Shown here in pieces: positions 1 to 6,841 of a stretch of DNA of 10,432 nt; within the stretch, counting starts at the first letter, position 1; each line of letters opens with the position of its first letter. Made by a program: the position numbers and the translations under genes. The notes beneath the pieces are model-generated. The model was not told the DNA's origin. It made no database searches and saw nothing but the letters and a program-made list of their open reading frames with translations. Origin of the DNA: Veillonella sp. (GTDB lineage Bacteria; Bacillota; Negativicutes; Veillonellales; Veillonellaceae); contig DXZL01000048.1 of the NCBI GenBank assembly GCA_019419725.1, forward strand, positions 1 through 10,432. The letters are read 5' to 3'.

Positions 1-69
1 TGCTTTTACAAGAGGAGCCATCTTGATAGCTTCAGGTCTTGTACCAAAGATTGTCATAACTTTTAACAT
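1..69 (-). CDS. wecB: UDP-N-acetylglucosamine 2-epimerase (non-hydrolysing), N-terminal 23 codons only
   Basis: The 23 visible residues begin MLKVMTIFGTRPEAIK and continue MAPLVKA. The FGTRPEAIKMAPL block is the N-terminal signature of non-hydrolysing UDP-GlcNAc 2-epimerases (WecB/MnaA), cytoplasmic enzymes that interconvert UDP-GlcNAc and UDP-ManNAc for envelope polysaccharides. The ATG is at 67-69 and a GGAGG ribosome binding site (minus strand, 75-79) lies 5 nt upstream, so the start is firm. The rest of the gene is beyond the left edge. It follows wecA on the same strand, which suits a shared role in polyprenyl-linked glycan synthesis, but a terminator lies between them. Family call is confident from the motif; substrate is by homology only. 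Confidence 0.85.
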   Translation of the reverse strand, partial: MLKVMTIFGTRPEAIKMAPLVKA

Positions 70-94
70 AGTTGCCTCCAACATAGTAGGATAG

Positions 95-119
95 AAAAAA
101 TGGGGCGCCAAGCGCCCCA
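95..119 (-). terminator. Rho-independent terminator after wecA
   Basis: On the minus strand an 8-bp perfect GC-rich stem (TGGGGCGC / GCGCCCCA) with a 3-nt TTG loop (101-119) is followed directly by six T residues (complement of 95-100). It begins 7 nt after the wecA stop codon and ends about 25 nt before the wecB start codon, so it separates two genes of one apparent pathway. Confidence 0.85.
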
Positions 120-126
120 CATATGG

Positions 127-1278
127 TTATTTCTTATGGGAATCGTCAGATTCCTCTAAAGCTTTTGCCAATTCTTCACGATCAAAGGAAATAGTTTCAT
201 CTGAATCGCTGCGTTCAATTGTAGGACGTGGTAATGGATGTCCCGCCGCATCACTATGGGTAATAACACCAAGGCGACGAGCCACAAAAATACTGCCTAA
301 GAAGATAACGAGTACCAATGCAATACCAATCCAAGCATTGACCTCTGCTACGATGACGGACACGCCACCAAACAGAGCTGTTACGGCATACATCATTAGC
401 ACCGCTTGTTTTTGAGATAAACCTTGAGCTAACAAACGATGATGCACATGGCCTTTATCGGGCTTAAAAATTGGACGACCGCTAATTTTACGGCGTACGA
501 TAGCAAATAATGTATCCAGAATTGGTAAGCCAAGTACGATTGCAGGAACTACTAATGCAATAGTAGCTGCTGTTTTAACAGCACCCATTACAGAAATAGC
601 TGCTAAAGTATAACCGAGGAGCATGGAACCCGTATCACCCATGAAAATTTTCGCTGGGTTAAAGTTATACCGCAAGAACCCTACTGTTGCACCTGCCAGT
701 GCAAGAGATATACATGCTAAGTCAGTTTGGCCAAGTTGTAATGTCATAGCGCAAACAGCAATACAAGCAATGAAGGAAATCCCTGCTGCCAAGCCATCAA
801 GGCCATCGATAAGATTTACGATATTCGTAAATCCTACGATCCAGAAAATAGTCAATGGAGCAGCCCAATATTTAAGGTACACTACACCACCCCAAGGAAG
901 GTTGATAAAGTCCACCCGAATATCATAAGCCACCAAAATTGCAGCTGCTATGATTTGGCCCATTAACTTAGTCTTTGGCTCAATCTGTTTAATATCATCC
1001 CAAATGCCCACGAGCACAAGAATAACTGTACCAAGTACAAAGCCAAAAAGTTTATGGTCATGTGGGATAGAGCCATTAAAAAGGACCGATCCTATATAAC
1101 CAAGAAAGATTGCTAACCCACCAAGTCGTGGAATAGCACCATGATGCACCTTTCGGGCATCAGGTTTATCTATTGCCCCTACGGCAACGGCAAAGCGTTT
1201 TACCAAAGGGGTTAGTGCAAAGGTTATGATGAGCGCCAGAGCAAAGGCCCACACATAATCGAGCACATAATCACTCAT
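127..1278 (-). CDS. wecA: Polyprenyl-phosphate GlcNAc-1-phosphate transferase (WecA/TagO, glycosyltransferase family 4)
   Basis: 383-residue integral membrane enzyme of the MraY/WecA superfamily, which moves GlcNAc-1-phosphate from UDP-GlcNAc to undecaprenyl phosphate, the first step in making O-antigen, teichoic acid or similar glycans. Visible signatures are the WDD motif (Asp94-Asp95), NLIDGLDGLAAG (Asp158, Asp161), FMGDTGS (Asp215) and the WecA-type HVHHR loop (277-281) that separates it from MraY. Many hydrophobic helices span roughly 10-335. The last 45 residues are a charged, acidic, probably cytoplasmic tail. The ATG is backed by GGAGG (1285-1289) 6 nt upstream. It lies 33 bp after the DUF711 gene, probably in the same transcript, and ends at the terminator. 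Whether the product feeds an O-antigen-like or other polymer cannot be told here. Confidence 0.92.
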   Translation of the reverse strand: MSDYVLDYVWAFALALIITFALTPLVKRFAVAVGAIDKPDARKVHHGAIPRLGGLAIFLGYIGSVLFNGSIPHDHKLFGFVLGTVILVLVGIWDDIKQIEPKTKLMGQIIAAAILVAYDIRVDFINLPWGGVVYLKYWAAPLTIFWIVGFTNIVNLIDGLDGLAAGISFIACIAVCAMTLQLGQTDLACISLALAGATVGFLRYNFNPAKIFMGDTGSMLLGYTLAAISVMGAVKTAATIALVVPAIVLGLPILDTLFAIVRRKISGRPIFKPDKGHVHHRLLAQGLSQKQAVLMMYAVTALFGGVSVIVAEVNAWIGIALVLVIFLGSIFVARRLGVITHSDAAGHPLPRPTIERSDSDETISFDREELAKALEESDDSHKK

Positions 1279-1311
1279 AAGACACCTCCAACAACTGGGT
1301 TATAAACACAA

Positions 1312-2670
1312 TTAATTAGTTAAGCTACGAATAGGTGCTGGAATACGACCACCACGGGCGATGAACTCAGCTGCACTATATGGACTCACTTCAATAATTG
1401 GAGCGTAACCTAAAAGGCCACCAAATTCAACAACCTCACCTACGGTTTTGCCAGGTACAGGAATTACACGAACCGCAGTTGTCTTATTATTAATCATACC
1501 AATAGCAGATTCATCAGCAATAATTGCAGAAATTGTATCCGCTGTTGTGTCTCCAGGAATAGCAATCATGTCAAGGCCAACAGAACATACGCATGTCATA
1601 GCCTCTAATTTATCGAGGGATAAACTGCCACAAGATACGGCATCAATCATACCAGCATCTTCAGATACTGGAATAAATGCACCACTGAGACCACCTACAT
1701 GAGAGGATGCCATAAGGCCACCTTTTTTCACCGCATCATTAAGTAATGCAAGTGCCGCAGTCGTACCATGACAACCACAAGATGACAAGCCCATTTCTTC
1801 AAGAACGTGAGCAACAGAATCGCCTACCGCTGGTGTTGGCGCCAAGGACAAATCGATAATGCCGAATGGTTTACCAAGACGACGAGATGCCTCTTGTGCT
1901 ACTAATTGGCCTACACGAGTAATTTTGAAAGCAGTACGTTTAATCGTTTCTGCTACAACGTCAAAGGACTGACCACGCACAGACTCAAGTGCGTGTTTTA
2001 CAACGCCTGGTCCAGATACGCCTACAGAAATAGCACTATCACCTTCAGTAACGCCAAAGAAAGCACCTGCCATGAATGGATTATCCTCTACAGGATTACA
2101 GAAAATAACGAGCTTGGCACAGCCAAGAGCATCATTATCCTTTGTAAGTTCTGCCGTTTTCTTAACGATAATCCCCATGTCGCGAACTGCATCCATGTTG
2201 ATACCTGTTTTAGTAGAACCAACACCGACAGAGCTACATACGATATCTGTAGTTGCCAATGCTTCTGGGATAGAATCAATCAAGATGCGATCAGCTCGTG
2301 TAGCACCTTTTGTTACAAGAGCGGAGTAACCACCGATAAAGTTAACACCTACTGTTTTAGCAGCACGGTCCATCGCTTCTGCAATTGGTACATAGGATGT
2401 TAAATCACTACCACCTGCAACAAGAGAGATAGGAGTTACAGAGATGCGTTTATTAATGATAGGAATACCAAACTCGCGCTCAATATCCTCACCAGTGGAC
2501 ACAAGATGTTCGGCTTCTTTTGTAATGCGATCATAAATGCGATCACATAGTTCTTTACCTGAACTAGATGCACATTCTAGCAAGCTAATGCCCATCGTAA
2601 TAGTACGAACATCAAGCTTGTTGTCATGAATCATCTGATTCGTTTCTAAAATATTGTCGATAGATAACAT
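1312..2670 (-). CDS. PFL-family DUF711 (UPF0210) protein, function unknown
   Basis: 452 residues, matching the widely conserved UPF0210/DUF711 family (usually about 450 aa) from end to end, so it appears complete. The family is grouped with the pyruvate formate-lyase-like fold, but no reaction is established. Conserved-looking blocks are [11 protein letters not shown] (77-87), a Gly-rich VGVSGPGVV stretch (216-224), [13 protein letters not shown] (273-285) and a CGCHG segment (Cys298, Cys300). The protein has ten cysteines and no signal peptide. I cannot find a classical glycyl-radical motif (RVxG) near the C-terminus. Its start is 8 nt after the ACT gene, whose stop codon is embedded in this gene's TAGGAGG ribosome binding site, so the two are likely translationally coupled. 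A protein partnership with the ACT protein is inferred. Confidence 0.9.
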   Translation of the reverse strand: MLSIDNILETNQMIHDNKLDVRTITMGISLLECASSSGKELCDRIYDRITKEAEHLVSTGEDIEREFGIPIINKRISVTPISLVAGGSDLTSYVPIAEAMDRAAKTVGVNFIGGYSALVTKGATRADRILIDSIPEALATTDIVCSSVGVGSTKTGINMDAVRDMGIIVKKTAELTKDNDALGCAKLVIFCNPVEDNPFMAGAFFGVTEGDSAISVGVSGPGVVKHALESVRGQSFDVVAETIKRTAFKITRVGQLVAQEASRRLGKPFGIIDLSLAPTPAVGDSVAHVLEEMGLSSCGCHGTTAALALLNDAVKKGGLMASSHVGGLSGAFIPVSEDAGMIDAVSCGSLSLDKLEAMTCVCSVGLDMIAIPGDTTADTISAIIADESAIGMINNKTTAVRVIPVPGKTVGEVVEFGGLLGYAPIIEVSPYSAAEFIARGGRIPAPIRSLTN

Positions 2671-2678
2671 AGTGCCTC

Positions 2679-2954
2679 CTATCCTACACGGTGCATGCTT
2701 AAGAAAATATCAGCATGTTGTGCACGGATTTCAACACCAAGTTCTTTACCAAGTGTAGTTAAAGCCTCTTGAATGGAGGTCAAATCTTTTATATTTTCAG
2801 ACTTTGTTTCACACATCATAATCATATTGAAAACGCCGTCAAGAATGGTTTGATTAATAGACATAATATTTACACCGTGATTAGCAAGTACTGTACTAAC
2901 CCCAGCAATGATACCAACGCGGTCAACGCCGACAACGGTAACAACTAATTTCAT
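2679..2954 (-). CDS. ACT domain-containing protein (UPF0237 family)
   Basis: 91 residues, essentially one ACT domain: [20 protein letters not shown] is the beta-alpha ligand-binding start typical of amino-acid-sensing ACT domains, then the family-typical [13 protein letters not shown] (34-46) and a C-terminal ADIFLSMHR tail (81-89). It is a small cytoplasmic protein, probably oligomeric, and its ligand is unknown. I start it at the ATG at 2954, 5 nt from an AAGGTG ribosome binding site (2960-2965). An in-frame GTG at 2975 would add seven residues not expected in the family. It is the first gene of an operon with the DUF711 protein, an arrangement known in Firmicutes and elsewhere, and is preceded by a good extended -10 promoter. 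Confidence 0.9.
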   Translation of the reverse strand: MKLVVTVVGVDRVGIIAGVSTVLANHGVNIMSINQTILDGVFNMIMMCETKSENIKDLTSIQEALTTLGKELGVEIRAQHADIFLSMHRVG

Positions 2955-2989
2955 AACATCACCTTTTCTGAGCACTACAAACTATTTAA

Positions 2990-2999
2990 CCCATATGGG
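2990..2999. repeat. 10-bp perfect palindrome in the ACT-DUF711 leader
   Basis: CCCATATGGG is self-complementary and lies between the predicted transcription start and the ACT start codon, in otherwise AT-rich DNA. It could be an operator half or a chance event; nothing else in the window repeats it. Confidence 0.3.
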
Positions 3000-3023
3000 G
3001 CATTCAATAAACTATATTAATAT

Positions 3024-3032
3024 ATTATATCA
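3024..3032 (-). promoter_or_regulatory. Extended -10 promoter for the ACT-DUF711-wecA unit
   Basis: The minus strand reads TGATATAAT, a perfect TATAAT (3024-3029) preceded by the TGn extension. No good -35 box is found at 16-18 bp, as is common for extended -10 promoters. The implied start is near 3017, giving a leader of about 60 nt before the ACT ATG. Confidence 0.6.
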
Positions 3033-3047
3033 CATTTATTACTTTTC

Positions 3048-3077
3048 TACGGTGAAATCTTCATGAGTTTTCACGTA
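3048..3077 (-). other. Stem-loop downstream of pgm, without a U-tract
   Basis: TACGGTGAAA (3048-3057) pairs with TTTCACGTA (3069-3077) as a 9-bp stem with one bulged base and an 11-nt loop. It starts 12 nt beyond the pgm stop codon on the minus strand. Neither strand has a T-run after it, so it is at best a weak terminator or an RNA 3'-end stabiliser. Confidence 0.3.
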
Positions 3078-3088
3078 AAAACGGTATT

Positions 3089-4726
3089 TTATACTTCGTC
3101 GGATAATGCAGCCGTTACAATAGCCTCTCCTGCTGTCAATAACGCAACTAAACCTTTATCCCCTTTATAGCTTTCACCATAGATTTTATACAAATCCTCT
3201 GTGCCAGACGGACGCGCCACAAACCAACCTGTTTCAGTTTCTACACGAACACCATCGATTGGCATATCCTTATACAAGGAAGTAGTACGTATATTAGTAA
3301 TAGGATCTCCGTCTACCTCAGTAGCGGTAATGGAGCTTGCATTCAACTGCTTCAACTTAGCCTTTGCCGCCTTTGTGCACGCCGCATCAATACGACCAAA
3401 TCGAGGATCTCCACAGCCTTCAACAATATTGTTGTAAAGTCTATCAACAGTGGCTCCCATTACGGCATATATTTCCATCGCCAATAAAGCCATTACCATG
3501 CCGTCTTTATCAGTAGTCCATACGGTGCCATCCTTTTTGAGGAACGATGCACCAGCAGATTCTTCCCCACCGATACCAATCTCACCATCAAATAATAAGG
3601 AACTAAAATATTTAAAGCCTACCGGAACCTCATAAACCGGAATTTCTTTAACAGCAGCCCATTTATCAATCATAGTAGTACAAACAACGGTTTTCCCTAC
3701 CCCTTTATCAGTCCAACCACGGGTCGTAAACAAATAATCTGCAGCAACCGTAAGGAACGCATTTGGAGAAGCAAGACCCTCTGCAGTAACGATACCATAG
3801 CGATCATAATCAGGATCATTGCCAACGGCGAGATCATAATTGCCAATTTGTTTAATTACATCCGCCATCGCATATTCAGAGGAACAATCCATACGCACCT
3901 TACCATCATGGTCATAAGTCATAAAGCTAAAGGTTGGATCGTACTCATCATTGATGATATCCATATTGAGATTATATCGTTCTTTAATAGCTCGCCAATA
4001 ACCGAGACCACTACCACCTAATGCATTGACAAGGACCTTAGGCTTAGCACTTTGAAGAGCCTCCATATTGATGATAGAAGATAACTCTTCAACATATAAA
4101 CCCTTGTAGTCATACGGAACCTGTTGATCTGGTTCAATATTATCAATACTAATACGTTTGAACCCTTCTAATTCACAATAAGCACGAACGTACTCATTGG
4201 CGCGGGTTTCAATCCATTTCGTTATCAACGTATCCGCAGGGCCACCATTGGTAGCATTATACTTAATACCCCCATTATCTGGCGGGTTATGAGATGGTGT
4301 AATAACGATACCATCCGCCTTATCAAAATGACTTTCATTATACCGAATGATAGCACGAGACACTGACGGTGTAGGCACAAAGTCCATATCCGCATCAACC
4401 ATTGCAACCACGCCATTACCGGCAAGGACCTCAAGCACTGTTACTAATGCAGGCTGAGATAAAGCATGTGTATCTTGGCCCACAAAAATTGGACCTGTCG
4501 CACCAAATTGTCCACGACCATCACAGATAGCCTGCGTAATAGCTGCTACATGTAAATCTGTAAAGGTACCATTCAAAGAGGTACCGCGATGACCAGATGT
4601 ACCAAAGGATACGAGTTGTGTCGGATCCGTTACATCCGGTGCATTATCAAAATATGCATCCACCAATGTTTGCACATCAATAATATCTTGTTCTTGTACA
4701 GGCAAACCTGCTAATTTATGAGCCAT
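3089..4726 (-). CDS. pgm: Alpha-D-glucose phosphate-specific phosphoglucomutase
   Basis: 545 residues, the normal length of the E. coli Pgm type, with close similarity along its whole length as far as I can recall that sequence. It interconverts glucose-1-phosphate and glucose-6-phosphate in the cytoplasm, linking central metabolism to UDP-glucose, glycogen and envelope sugars. Visible motifs are FGTSGHRG (41-48), the phosphoserine loop TPSHNPP (catalytic Ser145), the Mg-binding DPDYDR (Asp304, Asp306, Asp308), the sugar-binding GEES (387-390) and the phosphate-binding RPSGTE (505-510). All four domains of the phosphohexomutase superfamily are therefore intact. The ATG has an AGGAGGT ribosome binding site 4 nt away (4731-4737). 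It follows yitT on the same strand by 83 bp and could be read from yitT or its own promoter. Confidence 0.96.
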   Translation of the reverse strand: MAHKLAGLPVQEQDIIDVQTLVDAYFDNAPDVTDPTQLVSFGTSGHRGTSLNGTFTDLHVAAITQAICDGRGQFGATGPIFVGQDTHALSQPALVTVLEVLAGNGVVAMVDADMDFVPTPSVSRAIIRYNESHFDKADGIVITPSHNPPDNGGIKYNATNGGPADTLITKWIETRANEYVRAYCELEGFKRISIDNIEPDQQVPYDYKGLYVEELSSIINMEALQSAKPKVLVNALGGSGLGYWRAIKERYNLNMDIINDEYDPTFSFMTYDHDGKVRMDCSSEYAMADVIKQIGNYDLAVGNDPDYDRYGIVTAEGLASPNAFLTVAADYLFTTRGWTDKGVGKTVVCTTMIDKWAAVKEIPVYEVPVGFKYFSSLLFDGEIGIGGEESAGASFLKKDGTVWTTDKDGMVMALLAMEIYAVMGATVDRLYNNIVEGCGDPRFGRIDAACTKAAKAKLKQLNASSITATEVDGDPITNIRTTSLYKDMPIDGVRVETETGWFVARPSGTEDLYKIYGESYKGDKGLVALLTAGEAIVTAALSDEV

Positions 4727-4767
4727 AGGAACCTCCTAATCTCAATTGTATATATCATTCATAAAAC

Positions 4768-4773
4768 ATTATA
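4768..4773 (-). promoter_or_regulatory. Possible pgm -10 box
   Basis: A perfect TATAAT on the minus strand lies 41 bp upstream of the pgm start. The best -35 candidate at 17 bp is poor (ATCTCA), and a better TTGTCA is 22 bp away, too far. No terminator is visible between yitT and this box. Confidence 0.35.
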
Positions 4774-4809
4774 TTTACACATGATTAAGATGAGATGACA
4801 AATACGCAC

Positions 4810-5739
4810 TTATTGATTGTGTACAGTCTCTGTATTATCCTCTTGTGTAGTACTCTTATCTTTCAACTGTTCACATACTTCAGTCGGTATAATAGGCTGC
4901 GTAAAGCCTTGACCAATAACCTCTTGTGCATCGGTTATCAATATAAATACATTTGGATCGGCCTCTTGAATAACCTCTTTTAATTTATTTACTTGCAAGA
5001 GATTAACGGCTACCATAACGATTTGCTTTGGCGTCCGTGTATAGGCACCCACACCATTAATAATAGTGGCTCCACGGCCAACCTTTTTGATGATGCATTC
5101 GCAGATATCATCGGTACGATAGGTAATGATGAAAGCTACCTTTCGTTGGTTAAACCCGATAACCACCTTATTCGTAATGATGGTATACACATAGACACTA
5201 ATAAGTGTGACTGCTACGGCTTCAAGGCCAACAACACCAATTGCAGCAACAAGGATAGCACAGTTTATGGCACTATTAATGGACCCCATTTGAAGTCCAT
5301 AATATTTGCGTACAATGAGTGCAATAGGATCAAGTCCACCTGTGTTACCGCCTACACGGTATACAATGCCAAGACCTACACCAGTAGTAATACCAGCCAT
5401 CATGGAACTCAATAAAGGATCCTTAATAATCATGTCATATTGCAAGAAGTTAAATAAATCAACCATCCAAGACAGCATCAATGTGCCATACAAGGTTTTG
5501 ATAACAACACGGGTGCCTAGCCACTTCCAAGCAGCCCAGAATATAGGAATATTTAAAATCATATTCCAAGAACCAACAGATAAGCCCGTTAAATAATACA
5601 AAATCAAGCCTACCCCACTAATACCAGTACTCACCAATTTGTGTGGCAATACAAAGGCATCAAGGCCGGCACCAAATATGGCACATCCAAGAATGACCAT
5701 AAGGCTTTCATAGATAACACTTCTATACTTAGCGAACAT
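4810..5739 (-). CDS. YitT family membrane protein (DUF161 membrane part plus DUF2179 domain)
   Basis: 309 residues with the standard YitT layout. An N-terminal membrane part (about 7-195) holds five or six hydrophobic segments and the conserved VGGNTGGLDPIA block (129-140). A soluble C-terminal DUF2179 domain (about 200-280) contains GRGATIINGVGAY (221-233) and is thought to be cytoplasmic. The last 25 residues are polar and poorly conserved. Family members are common and often multicopy in Firmicutes, with no settled transport substrate. I start it at ATG 5739, 5 nt from GGAGG (5745-5749). An in-frame TTG at 5751 overlaps that ribosome binding site and is unlikely to be used. pgm follows in the same direction. 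Confidence 0.88.
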   Translation of the reverse strand: MFAKYRSVIYESLMVILGCAIFGAGLDAFVLPHKLVSTGISGVGLILYYLTGLSVGSWNMILNIPIFWAAWKWLGTRVVIKTLYGTLMLSWMVDLFNFLQYDMIIKDPLLSSMMAGITTGVGLGIVYRVGGNTGGLDPIALIVRKYYGLQMGSINSAINCAILVAAIGVVGLEAVAVTLISVYVYTIITNKVVIGFNQRKVAFIITYRTDDICECIIKKVGRGATIINGVGAYTRTPKQIVMVAVNLLQVNKLKEVIQEADPNVFILITDAQEVIGQGFTQPIIPTEVCEQLKDKSTTQEDNTETVHNQ

Positions 5740-5752
5740 AGCTTCCTCCAAA

Positions 5753-5781
5753 TTGCCATTTCACTATAAATATTCTATAAT
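5753..5781 (+). promoter_or_regulatory. Near-consensus sigma-A promoter for ispE-gntR
   Basis: TTGCCA (5753-5758), exactly 17 bp, then a perfect TATAAT (5776-5781). Transcription would begin near 5788, giving ispE a leader of roughly 157 nt. The -35 box begins 3 nt beyond the yitT ribosome binding site, so this promoter overlaps the divergent yitT control region. Confidence 0.65.
5763..5768 (-). promoter_or_regulatory. Possible yitT -10 box
   Basis: TATAGT on the minus strand, 5 of 6 to consensus, would place the transcript start about 10 nt before the yitT ribosome binding site. The -35 match (TAGTTA) is weak. It sits inside the spacer of the divergent ispE promoter. Confidence 0.3.
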
Positions 5782-5853
5782 GAACTAACTAAAACATACG
5801 CTATTTACAATACATTTAGTAATAAAACAATATGCGTATACAAATTCATCATA

Positions 5854-5868
5854 AACCACTTAATGGTT
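5854..5868. repeat. Palindrome AACCA-N5-TGGTT in the ispE leader
   Basis: AACCACTTAATGGTT has perfect 5-bp arms around a 5-bp centre, downstream of the predicted ispE promoter. It might be an operator (for example for the co-transcribed GntR protein) or a small RNA hairpin. Its half-site order is the reverse of the usual TGGT-ACCA pattern of FadR-subfamily sites, so the link is weak. Confidence 0.3.
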
Positions 5869-5944
5869 ATTTTCAATCACTTTATAAGAGTATAAAATAA
5901 ACATATAAATTGCATATATTCTGTATGTTACAAACGAGGCTATC

Positions 5945-6841
5945 ATGAGTAAAAGTTTTGAGCAACTCGGTTGCAGTAAAATCAATATTGGACTTGCCAT
6001 TACGGGCAAGCGTGAAGACGGATATCACGATATCGACTCTATCTTCCAATCCATTCGCCTTAGCGACTCCATTTATTTTGCGAAGCATCATTCCGTAGTT
6101 TTCTCCGGTGGCGCTCCAGAATTACCTGAGTATATGCAAAAATTAGTTACTTACGGTGAAGAAAATCTTGCCCTCAAAGCATTACGGGCAATACAAGCTT
6201 ATACCGGCTGCAAAGCGGGAGCTGCCATTCACCTATTAAAACGGGTACCTATTCAAGCCGGTCTTGGCGGTGGTAGTGCTGATGCGGCTGCTATGTTAGT
6301 AGGGCTCAATCGATTCTGGGACTTACGACTCACCCAAGAGGAACTTTTACAAATCGGTGCTACTCTTGGATCCGATGTGCCATTCCTATTGCAAGGTGGT
6401 ACAGCACGTGGCACGGGGCGTGGTGAAATATTAACGTACGGAAAATCTCCAGATCCACATTGGTTATTGCTAGTAAAGCCAAAGGTATCTGTATCAACTG
6501 CAGCTGCTTATGGTCGCTTCACGAATAAATCCGTAGCAACAAAACAAACCATCGATATAGTTCAACAACACCTAGAAAACAATGACTTAAAATCAGCATT
6601 CCTTACTAGTGCTAATACATTTGAAGAACTACTCTTCCCTGACCATGAAGAACTTGTCATTTGTAAAGAATTCTTCACTAGTCGTGGATATCCAACGATT
6701 ATGACTGGTAGTGGTCCTACAATGGTGGTATTGCTGGATAAACCAATGGAAGCATTACAACTGCAAGAAGAGATCAAAGCAGCAGGCCATGATTGGCTAT
6801 CGCTCATTACAAAAACATGTACACAGGAGGACTTACCATGA
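5945..6841 (+). CDS. ispE: 4-diphosphocytidyl-2-C-methyl-D-erythritol kinase
   Basis: 298 residues, slightly longer than the usual 280-290, of the GHMP kinase family. It phosphorylates CDP-methylerythritol with ATP in the cytoplasm, the fourth step of the MEP route to isoprenoids and hence to the polyprenyl carrier used by WecA. Visible features are the N-terminal SKINIGLAI with catalytic Lys12, the DGYHDIDSIFQSI segment (25-37), the ATP loop PIQAGLGGGSADAAA (102-116), catalytic Asp144 in LGSDVPF and the C-terminal glycine motif MTGSGPT (253-259). Cys10-Ser11 replace the more usual Pro-Ala before the lysine. The ATG is preceded by GAGG at 5 nt. Its last four bases (ATGA) overlap the gntR start. 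Confidence 0.95.
   Translation: MSKSFEQLGCSKINIGLAITGKREDGYHDIDSIFQSIRLSDSIYFAKHHSVVFSGGAPELPEYMQKLVTYGEENLALKALRAIQAYTGCKAGAAIHLLKRVPIQAGLGGGSADAAAMLVGLNRFWDLRLTQEELLQIGATLGSDVPFLLQGGTARGTGRGEILTYGKSPDPHWLLLVKPKVSVSTAAAYGRFTNKSVATKQTIDIVQQHLENNDLKSAFLTSANTFEELLFPDHEELVICKEFFTSRGYPTIMTGSGPTMVVLLDKPMEALQLQEEIKAAGHDWLSLITKTCTQEDLP

Noticed and set aside
83..111. Possible wecB promoter TTGGCG-17-TACTAT on the minus strand
   Set aside because: Both boxes match only 4 of 6, the -35 lies inside the terminator stem, and transcription would begin in the ribosome binding site and destroy it.
623..928. 101-codon open frame on the plus strand
   Set aside because: It is antisense to wecA, across its most conserved motifs, and has no promoter or ribosome binding site.
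1906..2403. 165-codon open frame on the plus strand
   Set aside because: It lies wholly antisense to the well-supported DUF711 gene, is rich in Cys, Asn, Ser and Thr with no recognisable domain, and has no ribosome binding site. It is a codon-bias shadow.
4993..5415. 140-codon open frame on the plus strand
   Set aside because: It is antisense to the yitT family gene, with low-complexity Asn/Thr composition and no family resemblance.
5737..5751. Upstream TTG start for the YitT protein
   Set aside because: The TTG overlaps the GGAGG ribosome binding site that serves the ATG at 5739, and has no site of its own.
5832..5900. 22-codon ORF in the ispE leader
   Set aside because: It has no ribosome binding site and shows only generic AT-rich coding; nothing supports translation.
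6793..6837. Upstream TTG start for the GntR regulator
   Set aside because: The extra 15 residues are encoded inside ispE, precede the normal family start, and lack a ribosome binding site. The ATG at 6838 has AGGAGG.
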